A DNA stretch of 64,000 bases, taken from positions 868,001 through 932,000 of the forward strand of contig SADC01001184.1 of assembly GCA_004194705.1 (NCBI GenBank), written 5' to 3'. This document shows, piece by piece, positions 45,234 to 54,924 of the stretch; position 1 is the stretch's first letter; each line of letters opens with the position of its first letter. Both the position numbers and the translations under genes were made by a program. The notes under the pieces were generated by a model, which saw only the letters and a list, made by a program, of their open reading frames with translations, was not told where the DNA came from and ran no database searches. Origin of the DNA: Ditylenchus dipsaci. Its lineage: Eukaryota; Nematoda; Chromadorea; Rhabditida; Anguinidae.

Positions 45234-48200
45234 TTATATATCTTCTGGTTTGATCCTAGTTGATTCAGTAATTTGGTCTTGAGCAACATTGGTTTCTGTA
45301 TTCACATCCAGATCCTCTGAAATATCACAGTGAATTTAGGTTACGTTGTTTTAGAAAGCTTTTATGATCGGATCTAAAAAAAAATTTAAAAAAAATGTCG
45401 ACAAAGGATACATATTATGGCAAAAATATAGGGCTTCGATCTGTACTTATTAAAACTCCGGCTCCCAAGCGCCGTAATTAAGATTTCTGACACAGAATTT
45501 CATGCTGAGCACGATGGTGCCAATTTTTTTTGCTGTGCACCGTGATGAGATAGGCTAAAAAGAGCTCAGAAGATAAAAAATTGTCATGTAAAAATTTAGC
45601 TAACTACCTGTAGGTTTTCAAGTGGTGCGTCAGTCGGAAATCCCTAACCCACAAACAAGTAAATATTTATTTCGACTTTGTAAATGAAAATGAATTTGTA
45701 AATGAAAACAGGCTAAATTTAGTATTTTAGAAAGCTGAACTTCTGGCGGTTATTTTAGTATACTATGAGCATAGGTGTAGTTTGACAATCATGACGCACC
45801 ACTTGAAAACCTACAGGTAATTATCTAAATTTTCACCATGACATTTTTTACCTTATGAGCCCTTTTTAGCCCACATCATCACGGTGCACAGCAAAAACGA
45901 TTGGCACTATCATGTTCAGCATGCAATTCTGTGTCAGGAATCTCAATTACGCCGCTTGGGAGCCGGAGTGTCAATAAGATTAGCACTTATTTTAGGCCTC
46001 CAAATCTTATTTTTATTTAGAATTTTACGTCAAAATCTTATTTTTCTAGCACTAAAAGAGCAATAAGCATTGTATAAAAAACACATTTTCGCCAAAATAT
46101 CTTGAAACAAGGTGGAGAGGCGCCTTACAGGCGCCTTTTCTTAAAAGCAATATGTCAATTATTGTATCCCCCACTAATAGCACTAAAGATGCGTCCAAGA
46201 CATAAATATTCGAGTTTAAAAAATTTCTTAAAACCGTCACTTTTGTGAATTTCAAGTAGTTAGACTGCCATTTCCCAATTTTCGAAGCCTCCTTTTGCCA
46301 TGCTGATGTTAAGAATTGTAAGGGAAGGGGATTTGCGAAAGCAAATCCGATACCGTAGTTCGGAACCCAACTTGTCTTGTGTGGAATCGTTTCGACCGAC
46401 GAGCTTTTGGAATCAGTCTTTTCATTTGGTTGATCTGTACTGTGTGTCTGTGTGACTGACCCGTCTGTATGATTTGTGAGCTTTATTTCGGTTTGTTCAG
46501 GTTATAAAGCAATCATGCATTCCGCAAAGCTTGAAGTGATTGATGGTGTGCTCGTGCTGAAGATCTCGCCGAGCCTGAAGCTCCTCATCTCAAACGATGC
46601 TGGAGCCATGGCTGGGTTGAAGAACTATGTCGAGCGTGCCTGCGTGTAGATGGAGGCCGCTGCTGACTTGGACTCTTGGCTAAATATGTTAGAGCGTCAG
46701 GTTAGTAAGCTTTTAGAGAGTTTAAGTGGTACCGGCGACCTGAATGTGGGCGTGTTGACCGACGTTGAGGAGGATGAAGTTATGGCTGAGTGCCAAGTTA
46801 CCCGACGAGACGTTGTGACTGAGATGATCTGTGCGACCCGACGCTCTGGTGGATCAGACCGTGGAAGTGGGATGATTAAGTGCTCGCCTGCTGCTGAAGT
46901 CTCTCTGGATGGCGTGCCTCCGTGTCGAATTGCTGCTGAAGGTGCCTGCATCCCCGCAAGCCGTGCCGTTCCGCTGACCTCCGGGCTTGAAGATGGTGCA
47001 ACCTCTGGGTTCGAAGCTCGCTCTGGGTGCACTGATGGAGGAAGTGCTACGTGCCTGCTGACTCTGAAAGTGGACCTGCCAAAGAATGCTAAAGAAGAAG
47101 GAGAAGCCTGTATGGCAGACAAGAACCTCTGTGACTTATGCCCTTGTGTGTGCTTGTGTGATGTGAGTGTTCTTAATAATAGTCCGAGTATGTCTGTGTG
47201 GAAGAGGTTACTGTAGAGGGCGAAGGCCAAATAAAGTTTATTAATTGAAAAAATTGTTTTGGCGTCAATTTAAACTTTTCAACCATTTTTATGAGGACAA
47301 AAGCAGGCAAAAAATTTGTATTTTGGGAATAAAAAATTCATTAGTCAATCAGTGGTCGATAATCAAAATTCTAAAATACGCTGACCCATCTAACAAAGAA
47401 ATTTTGACTCACCATATTTTAGACTCATTCTATAGTTTTAACTTTTTGAGGGTTAAATTCTTCTCAAAACTTGGTATTTTCCGCGCCTCGATTCAAACCT
47501 CGAAAAACAAACCCGAAATCCAAAAGGAAAGCGAAAGGAACAAAAGAGCCGAATGCTCGGTTTTGAGCTCTTATCTTAACAATTCTATACCTGTTCCTCA
47601 AAATTTGAATCCTTATTAAAAACCTTTCGAGGGTAGGTTTTTTTCAAATTTTAAGCCTCCTAAAGTAGTTAACGGAGACTTGGAGTGGTTCGTAATTAGC
47701 TGACCTGAAATATTCCGGGTAGTTTTAAAATGGCTAAAGATGTACAGAGTAGTTTAGAATATTTGGGGTGGTTCTGGCTTGTTAAAGGTGATTCCGGGTT
47801 TTTTTTGGAGTACAGTCAAACCTCGTTATAGTGCGACCCCCAAAAGTTCGTTCCAGCCTCGGGTCCGACACTTTTTTTACCTTGATTTTTGAAGATTTTT
47901 GTAAGTTCTGTTTTTACAATCTGGTCCCAAATATCGTCAGGATTCCGATTTTGCCGATCGTTGTTGTATCCTTGATAGCTTAAGAGAGAGACGAGAGAGC
48001 ACACGACTTCTTAATAGCTTTATTCGGACACAAAACTGATCTGAACACAGACGTTCAGACCCTTATATACTAACAACACGTTTGAATCACTACAAGACAA
48101 ATGGTGATTCAAACACAGTACACAACACCTTCCCCCGTACAATGGGTTGGGTGGACAGAGATTCTGAAGAATAGGAGATTTCTTTCTTCCTTGCAGCATT

Positions 48201-51200
48201 GGAGCTTGTATCTGGCCGAGGAACTTGGACTGTCGCAGATTGGCACTTGAGGCTTCTTTGACCGCTCCCTATACCGACCATTGGCTGCGGAATCTCTGCT
48301 GTGACTGTAGACGAGAGAGCTGAGCACGATGATCCATTCCCATTCCTTGAAGCGGAGCTGACTGGGAAGACACTTGCTTGCAGGCGAGACTGATGAGCAT
48401 AATGACGCGTCCACTCCTTCTCTTGATTGAAGACTGGAAGCGGAGCTGTTTCGGAGACGACATTTGCTGGAAGACGAGTTGCTTTGCTGGTCACTTTCTT
48501 CTTGGCAGGCTGCACTTGAGAAGAGGACGGCAACTGAGAGACTGACTGATGATCCAAGAGCTTGGAACTTCTGGCTTTTGACTTGTGACGAGAGCAGTTG
48601 CTTTTCCAGTGCATGAGTCCACAGATAGAGCATGGCGACGAAGGCTTGCTGCTGCGACCACTGGAAGGCTGCTGAGGGTCCTGGCTACCAGTTGAGCTGA
48701 GCTGTAGCAGGTTGATTCCCTTTGACTGACGGAACTGAGAAGGCTGGTGCTTTTCCTTTGATCGCTGCTGATTGAAAGGCATGTCCAAAAATCCTAGTGC
48801 GTTGAGCGCATTGATCCCTAGGAGGTTGATTGATCCATGCTGAGCCACCACAAAAGCTTGCTTGACTGAGCGACCATTGGCAGAGAAGGATGCGATACCA
48901 TCACCGATGAACTTGCAGCTTGACCCATTGTAGAGACGACCCTGCCATTTGCTTCGATAGATTGGAGGCCGACCAATTGCTAGATAGGTTTCCTCATTGA
49001 TTGCTGTCACTTCTGACCCAGTGTCGAGAGTGAAGAGGACAAACCGGCCATTGACTTGCACTTGCTTCTTGATGAGCTGAGGCTTCTAACCCAACTGTTG
49101 AACTTGCACTGATTGCATTTGAAGGCAGTTGACCCCATAGCTTGATTGATTCGAAGACTTGAACTGCTTCTGGAACTTCTTCTTCGGCCGGCGGAACTGC
49201 TGAATTGCGTCACCTTGCTTGCTGAGGTGACCAATTTCACCGCACTTGTGGCATTCGGCATTCTTGGAACGGCAATCGTCGGACCAATGCATTAGACCAC
49301 AGCGGAAGCAGGCACTCGGCGGAACTGAAGCTTTGCTGACTTGATTGATGAACGGGCTGGAGCAGGGCTGCTGACTTCTTTCCAGATGCTTTGCTTCGGC
49401 AATTGTTGAGAGGTAGCTGGCAGCTTCTTCCACAATTTCTTCGAACTTGACTGCATCTCCCTTTTCGTTGATTCGATGGAGAAGGCGAGTTCGGATAGCG
49501 GCATCTTGATTTGACTTGAGGCCCAATAGCAGGAGAAGGCAATTGAACTCTTCCTCTTTGAGAGAGCTGAATTTGAACAAGCGGAGCTGACCCTTGAGAC
49601 GATTGACGTAGTGGCGGAATTCTTCCCATCATCTTTGACCAGACGCAGGCATTCGAAGCGATCCACCACCAGCGAGCGAGAATGAGCGAATAATTTGGAA
49701 AGACCACTGACCGTTTCCTCCAGATTGAAGTCGGTCACATCCTTAGGCAGGCAGCTTTTGGAGTACTCGGCGAAGGCTTCGGCAGAGAGCTTGGTCATCA
49801 GGAGCTTCACTTTGGTTGATTCCACCATATTCGGAGCTGTGCAATCAAGAGAGAACTGGAACCGCTGCATCCAATTTTGGAACTTGTTCGGATCACTGTC
49901 ATCAGCGCTGAAGACTTCCATGTCTGGCAATTGAGGCAACGTAGAGATAGCAGGAGTAGCAGGCTGAGCATTGTCACCACCACCACCATTTCGCTGAAGA
50001 AGGAGAGCCACCATTTGTTCCATTTGTTGTTGCTGAGCTTGACGGTTCTGCTCGGCTTGGACACTGAGCACTTGACCCAATATTTGCTTGAGCTGATCCA
50101 TATCCATTGCGACTGCGCCAATGTTGTATCCTTGATAGCTTAAGAGAGAGACGAGAGAGCACACGACTTCTTAATAGCTTTATTCGGACACAAAACTGAT
50201 CTGAACACAGACGTTCAGACCCTTATATACTAACAACACGTTTGAATCACTACAAGACAAATGGTGATTCAAACACAGTACACAACAATCGTTTTTCTGA
50301 AAACTAAAATTTTTCTTCTAAAAAAGCAAAACCTCGATATAGTGCGACCACATTTTGAAAAAGGGTCGCACTATATCGAGGTTTTGCTTTTTTTAAAGAA
50401 AAAATTTTAGGTTTTAGAAAAACGATCGGCAAAATCGGAATCCTGACGATATTTGGACCAGATTGTAAAAACAGAACTTACAAAAATCTTCAAAAATCAA
50501 GGTAAAAAAAGTGTCGGACCCGAGGCTGGAACGAACTTTTGGGGGTCGCACTATAACGAGGTTTGACTGTAGCATACGGAGAACAATCAAACTTCGATGT
50601 AAGGCCACCCGGAAATAAAGCCACTTTTGGCTGGTCTTTAGGGTGCGCTTTTATTGAACGTTTGATTCTATAAAGAATCTTATTAGATTTTTTTCTAGCA
50701 AAGAACTTAAATTTTAACAACAGATTCATGCTTAGCGTACACGATTTTCTTACAAATTTGACGAATTTAAAATCACTTTCAAGACAACAAAGCTTTAGAT
50801 TTTTTCTCAAAAAGTTTTTTTAGAACGACTTTGTTTGGTTCTAAGGCCGTAGCTCAATGAAACATTGAAAAAATCGGCCTTCGAGTAGCGGAAAAGTGGC
50901 CATTTTCGAGTGGCCGAAAAAAGATCATAGATAGAGATGTTCGTGGAAATATTCACGAAAAGCGTATGGCCGATCATTTCAGGAACTATATTAAATACTC
51001 ACCGATTTCTCTTGTTTGCCTATTTTCAATGTTGCCTACATCAACTACACTACTGCGCCTCCTTTCTGGCTCAATAATTTGTACGTTGGTAGCAAATCTA
51101 GTTTTTTGACTGCCTATCCGCCTCACATAACCATCTAAAAAAAGTTTATAGGCAGGTCAGATGCAATAAATAGCACACCTTTGTATTCCAGCTCATCTTC

Positions 51201-53565
51201 ATCCGCACAATCTTTGCGTTTCTGACTGCCAATCTTCATGCCAAACATTTTCTCGGGCACTTTTCCCCTAGAGTCCTCAGGACCACAGCAAAACACACAC
51301 ATTAACAGACTGCATAAGGCAACTGGGATCATCATAATTGCAAATGGTCTAAAAATCAAAATACGTCAGCTTTAGAAGGAGGGAAGGGTGAAAGGGACAC
51401 GGAATGGGCAAAAAAATTTCGTATATTTAAAGACTGTATGTGAAATACAGCACTAAATTACTGAATACCTAATTTATTTTTTCCAGCACCTATTGTAATC
51501 TAACAAGGGAACCGCCCGGGCTGTAAAATGTTAACCATTGAAATATTTTTTTGTTATTAGCACTTTTCCACGTTTTCCGAGGTGCTGAATACGAAAATCG
51601 CCCCTATAGTCATCTCTGGAATCAATTGTCTTGATCTCCCAAGCTAATTTTTTAGGTATTTAGAATTTTTCAAAAATCACCTTGGGGGACTAAGGCATGT
51701 GGAAATAAAAATCTTTGTGTTCGATCCCAGGGATGGCTATACTTTGTATAGGCTATGATTTGTATTTAGTGCATCAAAAACATGTAAAAATTTTAAATAA
51801 AAAATAAAAAATTTGAAGGGTTAACATTTTACAGTTCGTGCGGCTCCTTTGTTAGTCAAAAGTAATGAAATCCAGCATCTAGTTTGTGAAATCAGGCACC
51901 TGATTGCCTATCTTGCCTATCTAGGGCCAAGAAACATAATTTTTGCTGACTTGTTTTTTTCCAAAAACACGGTTTGGCTAAAATTAACGAAGAAACTTAA
52001 ATTTTTAATTTTACACACAGAATCGACTTAAAATTGACCTAACTTTGTAAGAAAAGCGAAAATAGGGAATTAGATGCTGGATTTCATTATTTTTTCACTG
52101 TGATTTGAAAAGGGTATACTAAAGAAAAAAAATTGAATACAATAAACTTCCAGCGTATGTAATTAGTTAATAATCTAAAATGCTCACATAAGAAGGGCTT
52201 CAAGCTGGAACTTGCTGCTACAAGTCCTTCGTTCCACGTAGGACTGTCTTTTTGGGCGGTCGGAAGACGACGAGGAATTGATGGGTTTGCTTGTGTCATT
52301 GTCCACAACTTCGTTTCTAAAATATGTTTATGTACAGGCGGATAAGCCACATTTTTAATGTGCACGTGTCACACTGACAATAGGCAGTGATGTGGTGCGA
52401 AAAAGTGTAGACCTATTACACTAAGGTCACTAATTGATTAATTGTTGGCGCCAGCTGTATTTGTACAACCATCATTGCTTGTTTACCGCCAACAACTTTG
52501 TTTTTTTTGCAATAATTTATATTTTTAAAAATCTTACCCAATCTATCAAACAATTTTTGATAAAAGATTATAATATTTTTCAAAAGCTATCCTAATTTTC
52601 TGACTGTTTTTTTACTTATTTTGCGTAAAAACGAAAAGCTGCAACTGAAATATCCAGCCTAAAGGCTGAATTTTCTAGACTTTTTTTTGGTTTGGGTTGA
52701 CTTGGTGCAATGGCTTTTGTCGGAAATTTAATTCGTACAAATTTGTTCCTTTTACTGTATTTTTCCAAGCAGTTCGGTTTCGATATAAGATTACCCTTCG
52801 GAACCAACCAATAGTAGCCTTCTATTGATAGCTGTTTCATGCAAGCTTCGCAGAGATTTTGGGCAAAGAAATAATCTTTGAACGAATTGACTTTAGAATA
52901 AACTGGAATTTGGATGAAATGCATGAAACCAGTTAATTGATACTTTTGCATCATATGGTTCAAGAAAAAAATCCAATTTCAAAATTTTGAACCATAGAAG
53001 GGACCAAGGCAAAAAGAATTTTCAAAATTTTTATCGTCTCTTTTGTCGAATAAAAAACCCCTTTGTCAAATTTCGGCCTGCAAAAAAAGTTATGCATGTT
53101 TAAAGGGGCATGCCCACGCGTTTAAAATTGGTGCCCACCAATTCAGAAGTTTTCCCTAATTATTGAACTTTCTGAACTATCCCTAAAAATAAATTTTACG
53201 ACTTGTTTTGTTATAAACCAATAACTAGGAAAACATTTTGAATTGGCGGGCACCGATTTTAGACTCGTTGGCATGCTCCTTCAAAGTGTTCCAAAATATT
53301 TGGGCTACCCTGTACAATTTTCTACCAGAACTTACATTAAGTCATCAGTAACCTCAGAAGAGGTGGGGTCAGTGAAATTTTCAGCAGAGGCAATAGTTTC
53401 ATTTGGCTTGCAGGAGCCTCTGCACGTTCTACAAAAGGGAGATGCCCCTTGTGATACTCTCAACAAACACACGGCTACAAACATAATTGCAAATATTGTA
53501 GTCGAGGAAGAATAGAAGGAAATGTTGGTGTTTGCTAGTCTGGTTGCACAGCCGGCCAAGTTCAT
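45234..53565 (-). CDS. Uncharacterised single-pass type I membrane protein, 247 aa
   Basis: Five exons joined by consistent phases with no frame error: 53336-53565 (start), 52188-52316, 51179-51348, 51003-51134, 45234-45316 (TAA). All introns are GT-AG. Layout by residue: about 20-40 hydrophobic signal peptide (IFAIMFVAVCLLRV); luminal part with CRTCRGSC, sites NET, NFT, NDT and NSS for glycosylation, and a furin-like RPKR|Q near 101; about 121-141 transmembrane (FAIMMIPVALCSLLMCVFCC); then a charged cytoplasmic tail rich in Arg, Glu and Asp (PERRRSSVVD). The clean splice phases and the TM/signal layout make it a real gene, but I recognise no family. The first 53573 ATG gives only ATG CAA TGA, which overlaps the real start (53565). 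The 5.7-kb last intron holds the LTR element. Confidence 0.75.
45456..45969. repeat. 510-bp palindrome CTCCGGCTCCCAAGCGCC
   Basis: CTCCGGCTCCCAAGCGCCGTA pairs with TACGCCGCTTGGGAGCCGGAG. The arms continue through CACAGAATT, GCACGATGGTGCCAA and AACCTACAGGT to a centre near 45710. In the last intron of the membrane-protein gene. Confidence 0.75.
46317..47240 (+). other. GC-rich ORF island with one in-frame TAG
   Basis: An ORF from ATG 46515 to TAG 47214-47216 is open for about 234 codons except one TAG at 46647-46649, directly followed by ATG 46650. Base composition and codon use are clearly richer in G/C than in the host genes. It begins MHSAKLEVIDGV and contains LNMLERQVSKLLESL (helix-like) and a Cys cluster CDLCPCVCLCDV near the end. 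An AATAAA follows at 47230-47235. It lies antisense in the last intron of the membrane-protein gene. It may be a retroelement gag, a retrocopy or transferred DNA; I recognise no family. Confidence 0.4.
47962..48127 (-). repeat. 3' LTR
   Basis: 166 bp, base-for-base equal to the 5' LTR. The protease ORF runs a short way into it (stop near 48090). Confidence 0.93.
48090..49085 (-). CDS. Retropepsin-like protease region with a further zinc knuckle
   Basis: It continues in the same frame directly after the gag TAG, with no ATG at the junction. The active-site motif LDTGSEVTAI and a downstream LLGINALNALGF (flap/dimer side) mark an aspartic protease. A Ser/Gln-rich stretch then carries another knuckle, CSICGLMHWKSNC, echoing the gag one, and the ORF ends inside the 3' LTR. 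Where RT should follow there is only this tail. The protease would be expressed by reading through the TAG, by re-initiation, or not at all. Confidence 0.8.
   Translation of the reverse strand, partial: KPQLIKKQVQVNGRFVLFTLDTGSEVTAINEETYLAIGRPPIYRSKWQGRLYNGSSCKFIGDGIASFSANGRSVKQAFVVAQHGSINLLGINALNALGFLDMPFNQQRSKEKHQPSQFRQSKGINLLQLSSTGSQDPQQPSSGRSSKPSSPCSICGLMHWKSNCSRHKSKARSSKLLDHQSVSQLPSSSQVQPAKKKVTSKATRLPANVVSETAPLPVFNQEKEWTRHYAHQSRLQASVFPVSSASRNGNGSSCSALSSTVTAEIPQPMVGIGSGQRSLKCQSATVQVPRPDTSSNAARKKEISYSSESLSTQPIVRGKVLCTVFESPFVL
49086..50107 (-). CDS. Retrotransposon gag with zinc knuckles, one frame slip
   Basis: Starts MDMDQLKQ at 50107 within the primer-binding zone; a Gln-rich helix and a capsid-like region follow (FQNWMQRFQF, RFECLRLVKDDG). 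The frame shifts by one base near 49622, then a helical region (RTRLLHRIN) and two knuckles: CFRCGLMHWSDDC (CX2CX3HX4C) and CHKCGEIGHLSKQ, whose last Cys is Gln. It ends at TAG 49086-49088. The slip may be a sequencing deletion as in nearby host genes. Gag would form the virus-like particle that packages the RNA. Confidence 0.85.
50122..50287 (-). repeat. 5' LTR
   Basis: 166 bp, identical to 47962-48127. On the minus strand it carries a TATATAAGG promoter box (50221-50229) and an AATAAA poly(A) signal (50179-50184), the expected U3-R order. Confidence 0.93.
53104..53280. mobile_element. TTAA MITE, shortened or decayed copy
   Basis: TTAA at 53100-53103, then AGGGGCATGCCCACG; the right end GGCATGCTCCT is followed by TCAA, a mutated TTAA. 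The interior holds the AATTCAGAAGTTTTCCC text of the family. In intron 1 of the membrane-protein gene. Confidence 0.65.
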
Positions 53566-54063
53566 TGCATTGCCTGAAAACACACAAAGTAACAAATAGA
53601 AGCTATATAGACAATCATTGCTAATCTTTTTATCACTCAATTATCGCCCCAAGCCCATAAAAAGTAGGGCAGGGAGCACGACCAGAGGAAACAAACAAAC
53701 TAGTCTGCAAATGCACTACTATCCTTTTTGGGAGAGGGTAGGATAGAAAGGTGTTTTGATTTCTTTTTCCAAGTGTTTCGCTGCTGCTGCATTGTTACGT
53801 AACAACCACCACCACGGTCACCACCATCTGATGCATCAATTTTAAGAATATATATGTGTATAAACAGTGTGAAGTTTTGAAAGCAAAACTTGGATCACAA
53901 ACTTTTACAATATACTCCACCTTTTTGCTCAACCCCGCAGATCAGTCAATTTATCACAATGTGTCATCATTAAAAACAAGCCTATGGTAACGGATTGGAG
54001 AAATAGCTTAAAGGGGGATTCTTGTATGTGCGGAATATTTTAACAGTTGAGTTCAAATCACTC

Positions 54064-54420
54064 ATTGAAAAATGCCCACGTGTTCAGCATGGCTGATTTA
54101 CTCGAGAAACTGCTCTTTGAAAAAGAAAGCCATTGTCAAATTTCAAATTCGGTTCTTATCGGTTATCCGCACCCCACTTACTTTTTCCACAAAATAGTCA
54201 AGTTACATCATAGAAAATAGAAAATAGGTGGGGTGCGGATAACCGATAAGAACCTCAAATTCCCTTCGAGACAAAAAATATTCGAATATAGAGTTTTTTG
54301 AAATCAAAATGTTTTTTTGTCTTGAAGGGAATTTGAAATTGGACAGTGAGTGTTGACTTCAAAAAGCAGTTTTATAAGTAAATTTACTATGCTCGACGAT
54401 AGTGTGGTGTCAGAATTTCA
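54064..54420. repeat. Palindrome related to 31778-32519, with a nested element
   Basis: The left arm TGTTCAGCATGGCTGATTTA and the right arm TAAATTTACTATGCTCGACG pair loosely; CCCTTCGAGACAAAAAA pairs with TTTTTTGTCTTGAAGGG. The left arm is split by the 104-bp element 54151-54254. Confidence 0.6.
54151..54254. mobile_element. 104-bp MITE, GGTTCTTATCGG ends, perfect 8-bp TSD
   Basis: Near-perfect palindrome GGTTCTTATCGGTTATCCGC...inverse, flanked by TCAAATTC at 54143-54150 and 54255-54262. Starts GGT and ends ACC like the element at 57159-57570. Confidence 0.85.
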
Positions 54421-54570
54421 ATTTTGCTAGGTTTTTCACGTGAAACTATTATTGAAGATACATTTTTCGTTTTTTTACTTGTGCTTTACAGTCCAAAAAC
54501 CCTTTTCAGACTTTAAAACACTATGAGGTGCTAATGTAAATGATGATTCTGAATTTGAAGCCGTTTTCAT

Positions 54571-54924
54571 TAGTGCTGACGACGATGCGATGTATCGCAT
54601 CGCAACATCGCATCGCACGCAGCAAATTTGGGCTAAAAACATCGCATCGCAACATCGCACGCAAACTTTCAAAAAACATCGCACATCGCATCGCAAATTT
54701 GAAATAACCTCGCCTTGCTTTTTCAAATTTTATTTAGTCCCAACAATGTTGCGATGCTATGTATCGCATCGCAACATCGCATCGTACGCAGCAAATTTGG
54801 GCTAAAAACATCGCATCGCAACATCGCACGCAAATTTTTCAAAACATCGCATATCGCATCGCAAGCCAGGGAGGTCCAAATACATCGCATCGCAACATCG
54901 CAAAAAGGCAAATCGTCAGCTCTA
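54571..54924. mobile_element. Foldback hAT MITE with tandem CATCGCATCGCAA arms
   Basis: Termini TAGTGCTGACGA and TCGTCAGCTCTA; flanks GTTTTCAT (54563-54570 and 54925-54932) are identical. Unlike most foldbacks here, the CATCGCATCGCAACATCGCA words run mainly in one orientation, in three blocks around a 60-bp non-repetitive middle. Confidence 0.85.

Larger units (their letters stand above)
47962..50287 (-). mobile_element. Young non-autonomous gag-pro LTR retrotransposon
   Basis: 2326 bp with two identical 166-bp LTRs, TG...CA ends (TGTTGT / ACAACA) and a 5-bp target duplication ATCGT (47957-47961 and 50288-50292). Internal sequence codes on the minus strand for gag and a retroviral-type protease only; reverse transcriptase, RNase H and integrase are absent. 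A primer-binding-like TGGCGCAGTCGC follows the 5' LTR (50109-50120), and a purine tract (ACGGGGGAAGG, 48128-48138) precedes the 3' LTR. Identical LTRs mean recent insertion, so an active helper should exist in the genome. It has the same orientation as the host gene and sits in its intron. Confidence 0.93.
47813..50569. mobile_element. TA-flanked palindrome interrupted by the LTR retrotransposon
   Basis: Ends CAGTCAAACCTCGTTATAGT and the inverse, with TA at 47811-47812 and 50570-50571. Without the 2.3-kb insert it is about 425 bp and shares GATTCCGATTTTGCCGATCG with 5167-5587. The LTR element split the left arm at ATCGT. Confidence 0.9.

Noticed and set aside
46697..47230. 177-aa minus-strand ORF opposite the GC-rich island
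   Set aside because: It shadows the plus-strand ORF, which has the poly(A) signal and an upstream in-frame extension. Open antisense frames are common in GC-rich coding DNA.
48090..50107. UAG as a reassigned sense codon in this organism
   Set aside because: The evidence is two in-frame TAGs in mobile DNA and absence of TAG stops in only five genes. Point mutation or readthrough is simpler.
52616..52963. 115-aa minus-strand ORF in intron 1 of the membrane-protein gene
   Set aside because: Lys/Asn/Phe-rich composition is expected from AT-rich DNA. The splice phases of the host gene work without it, and no motif is recognisable. A small chance of an alternative exon remains.
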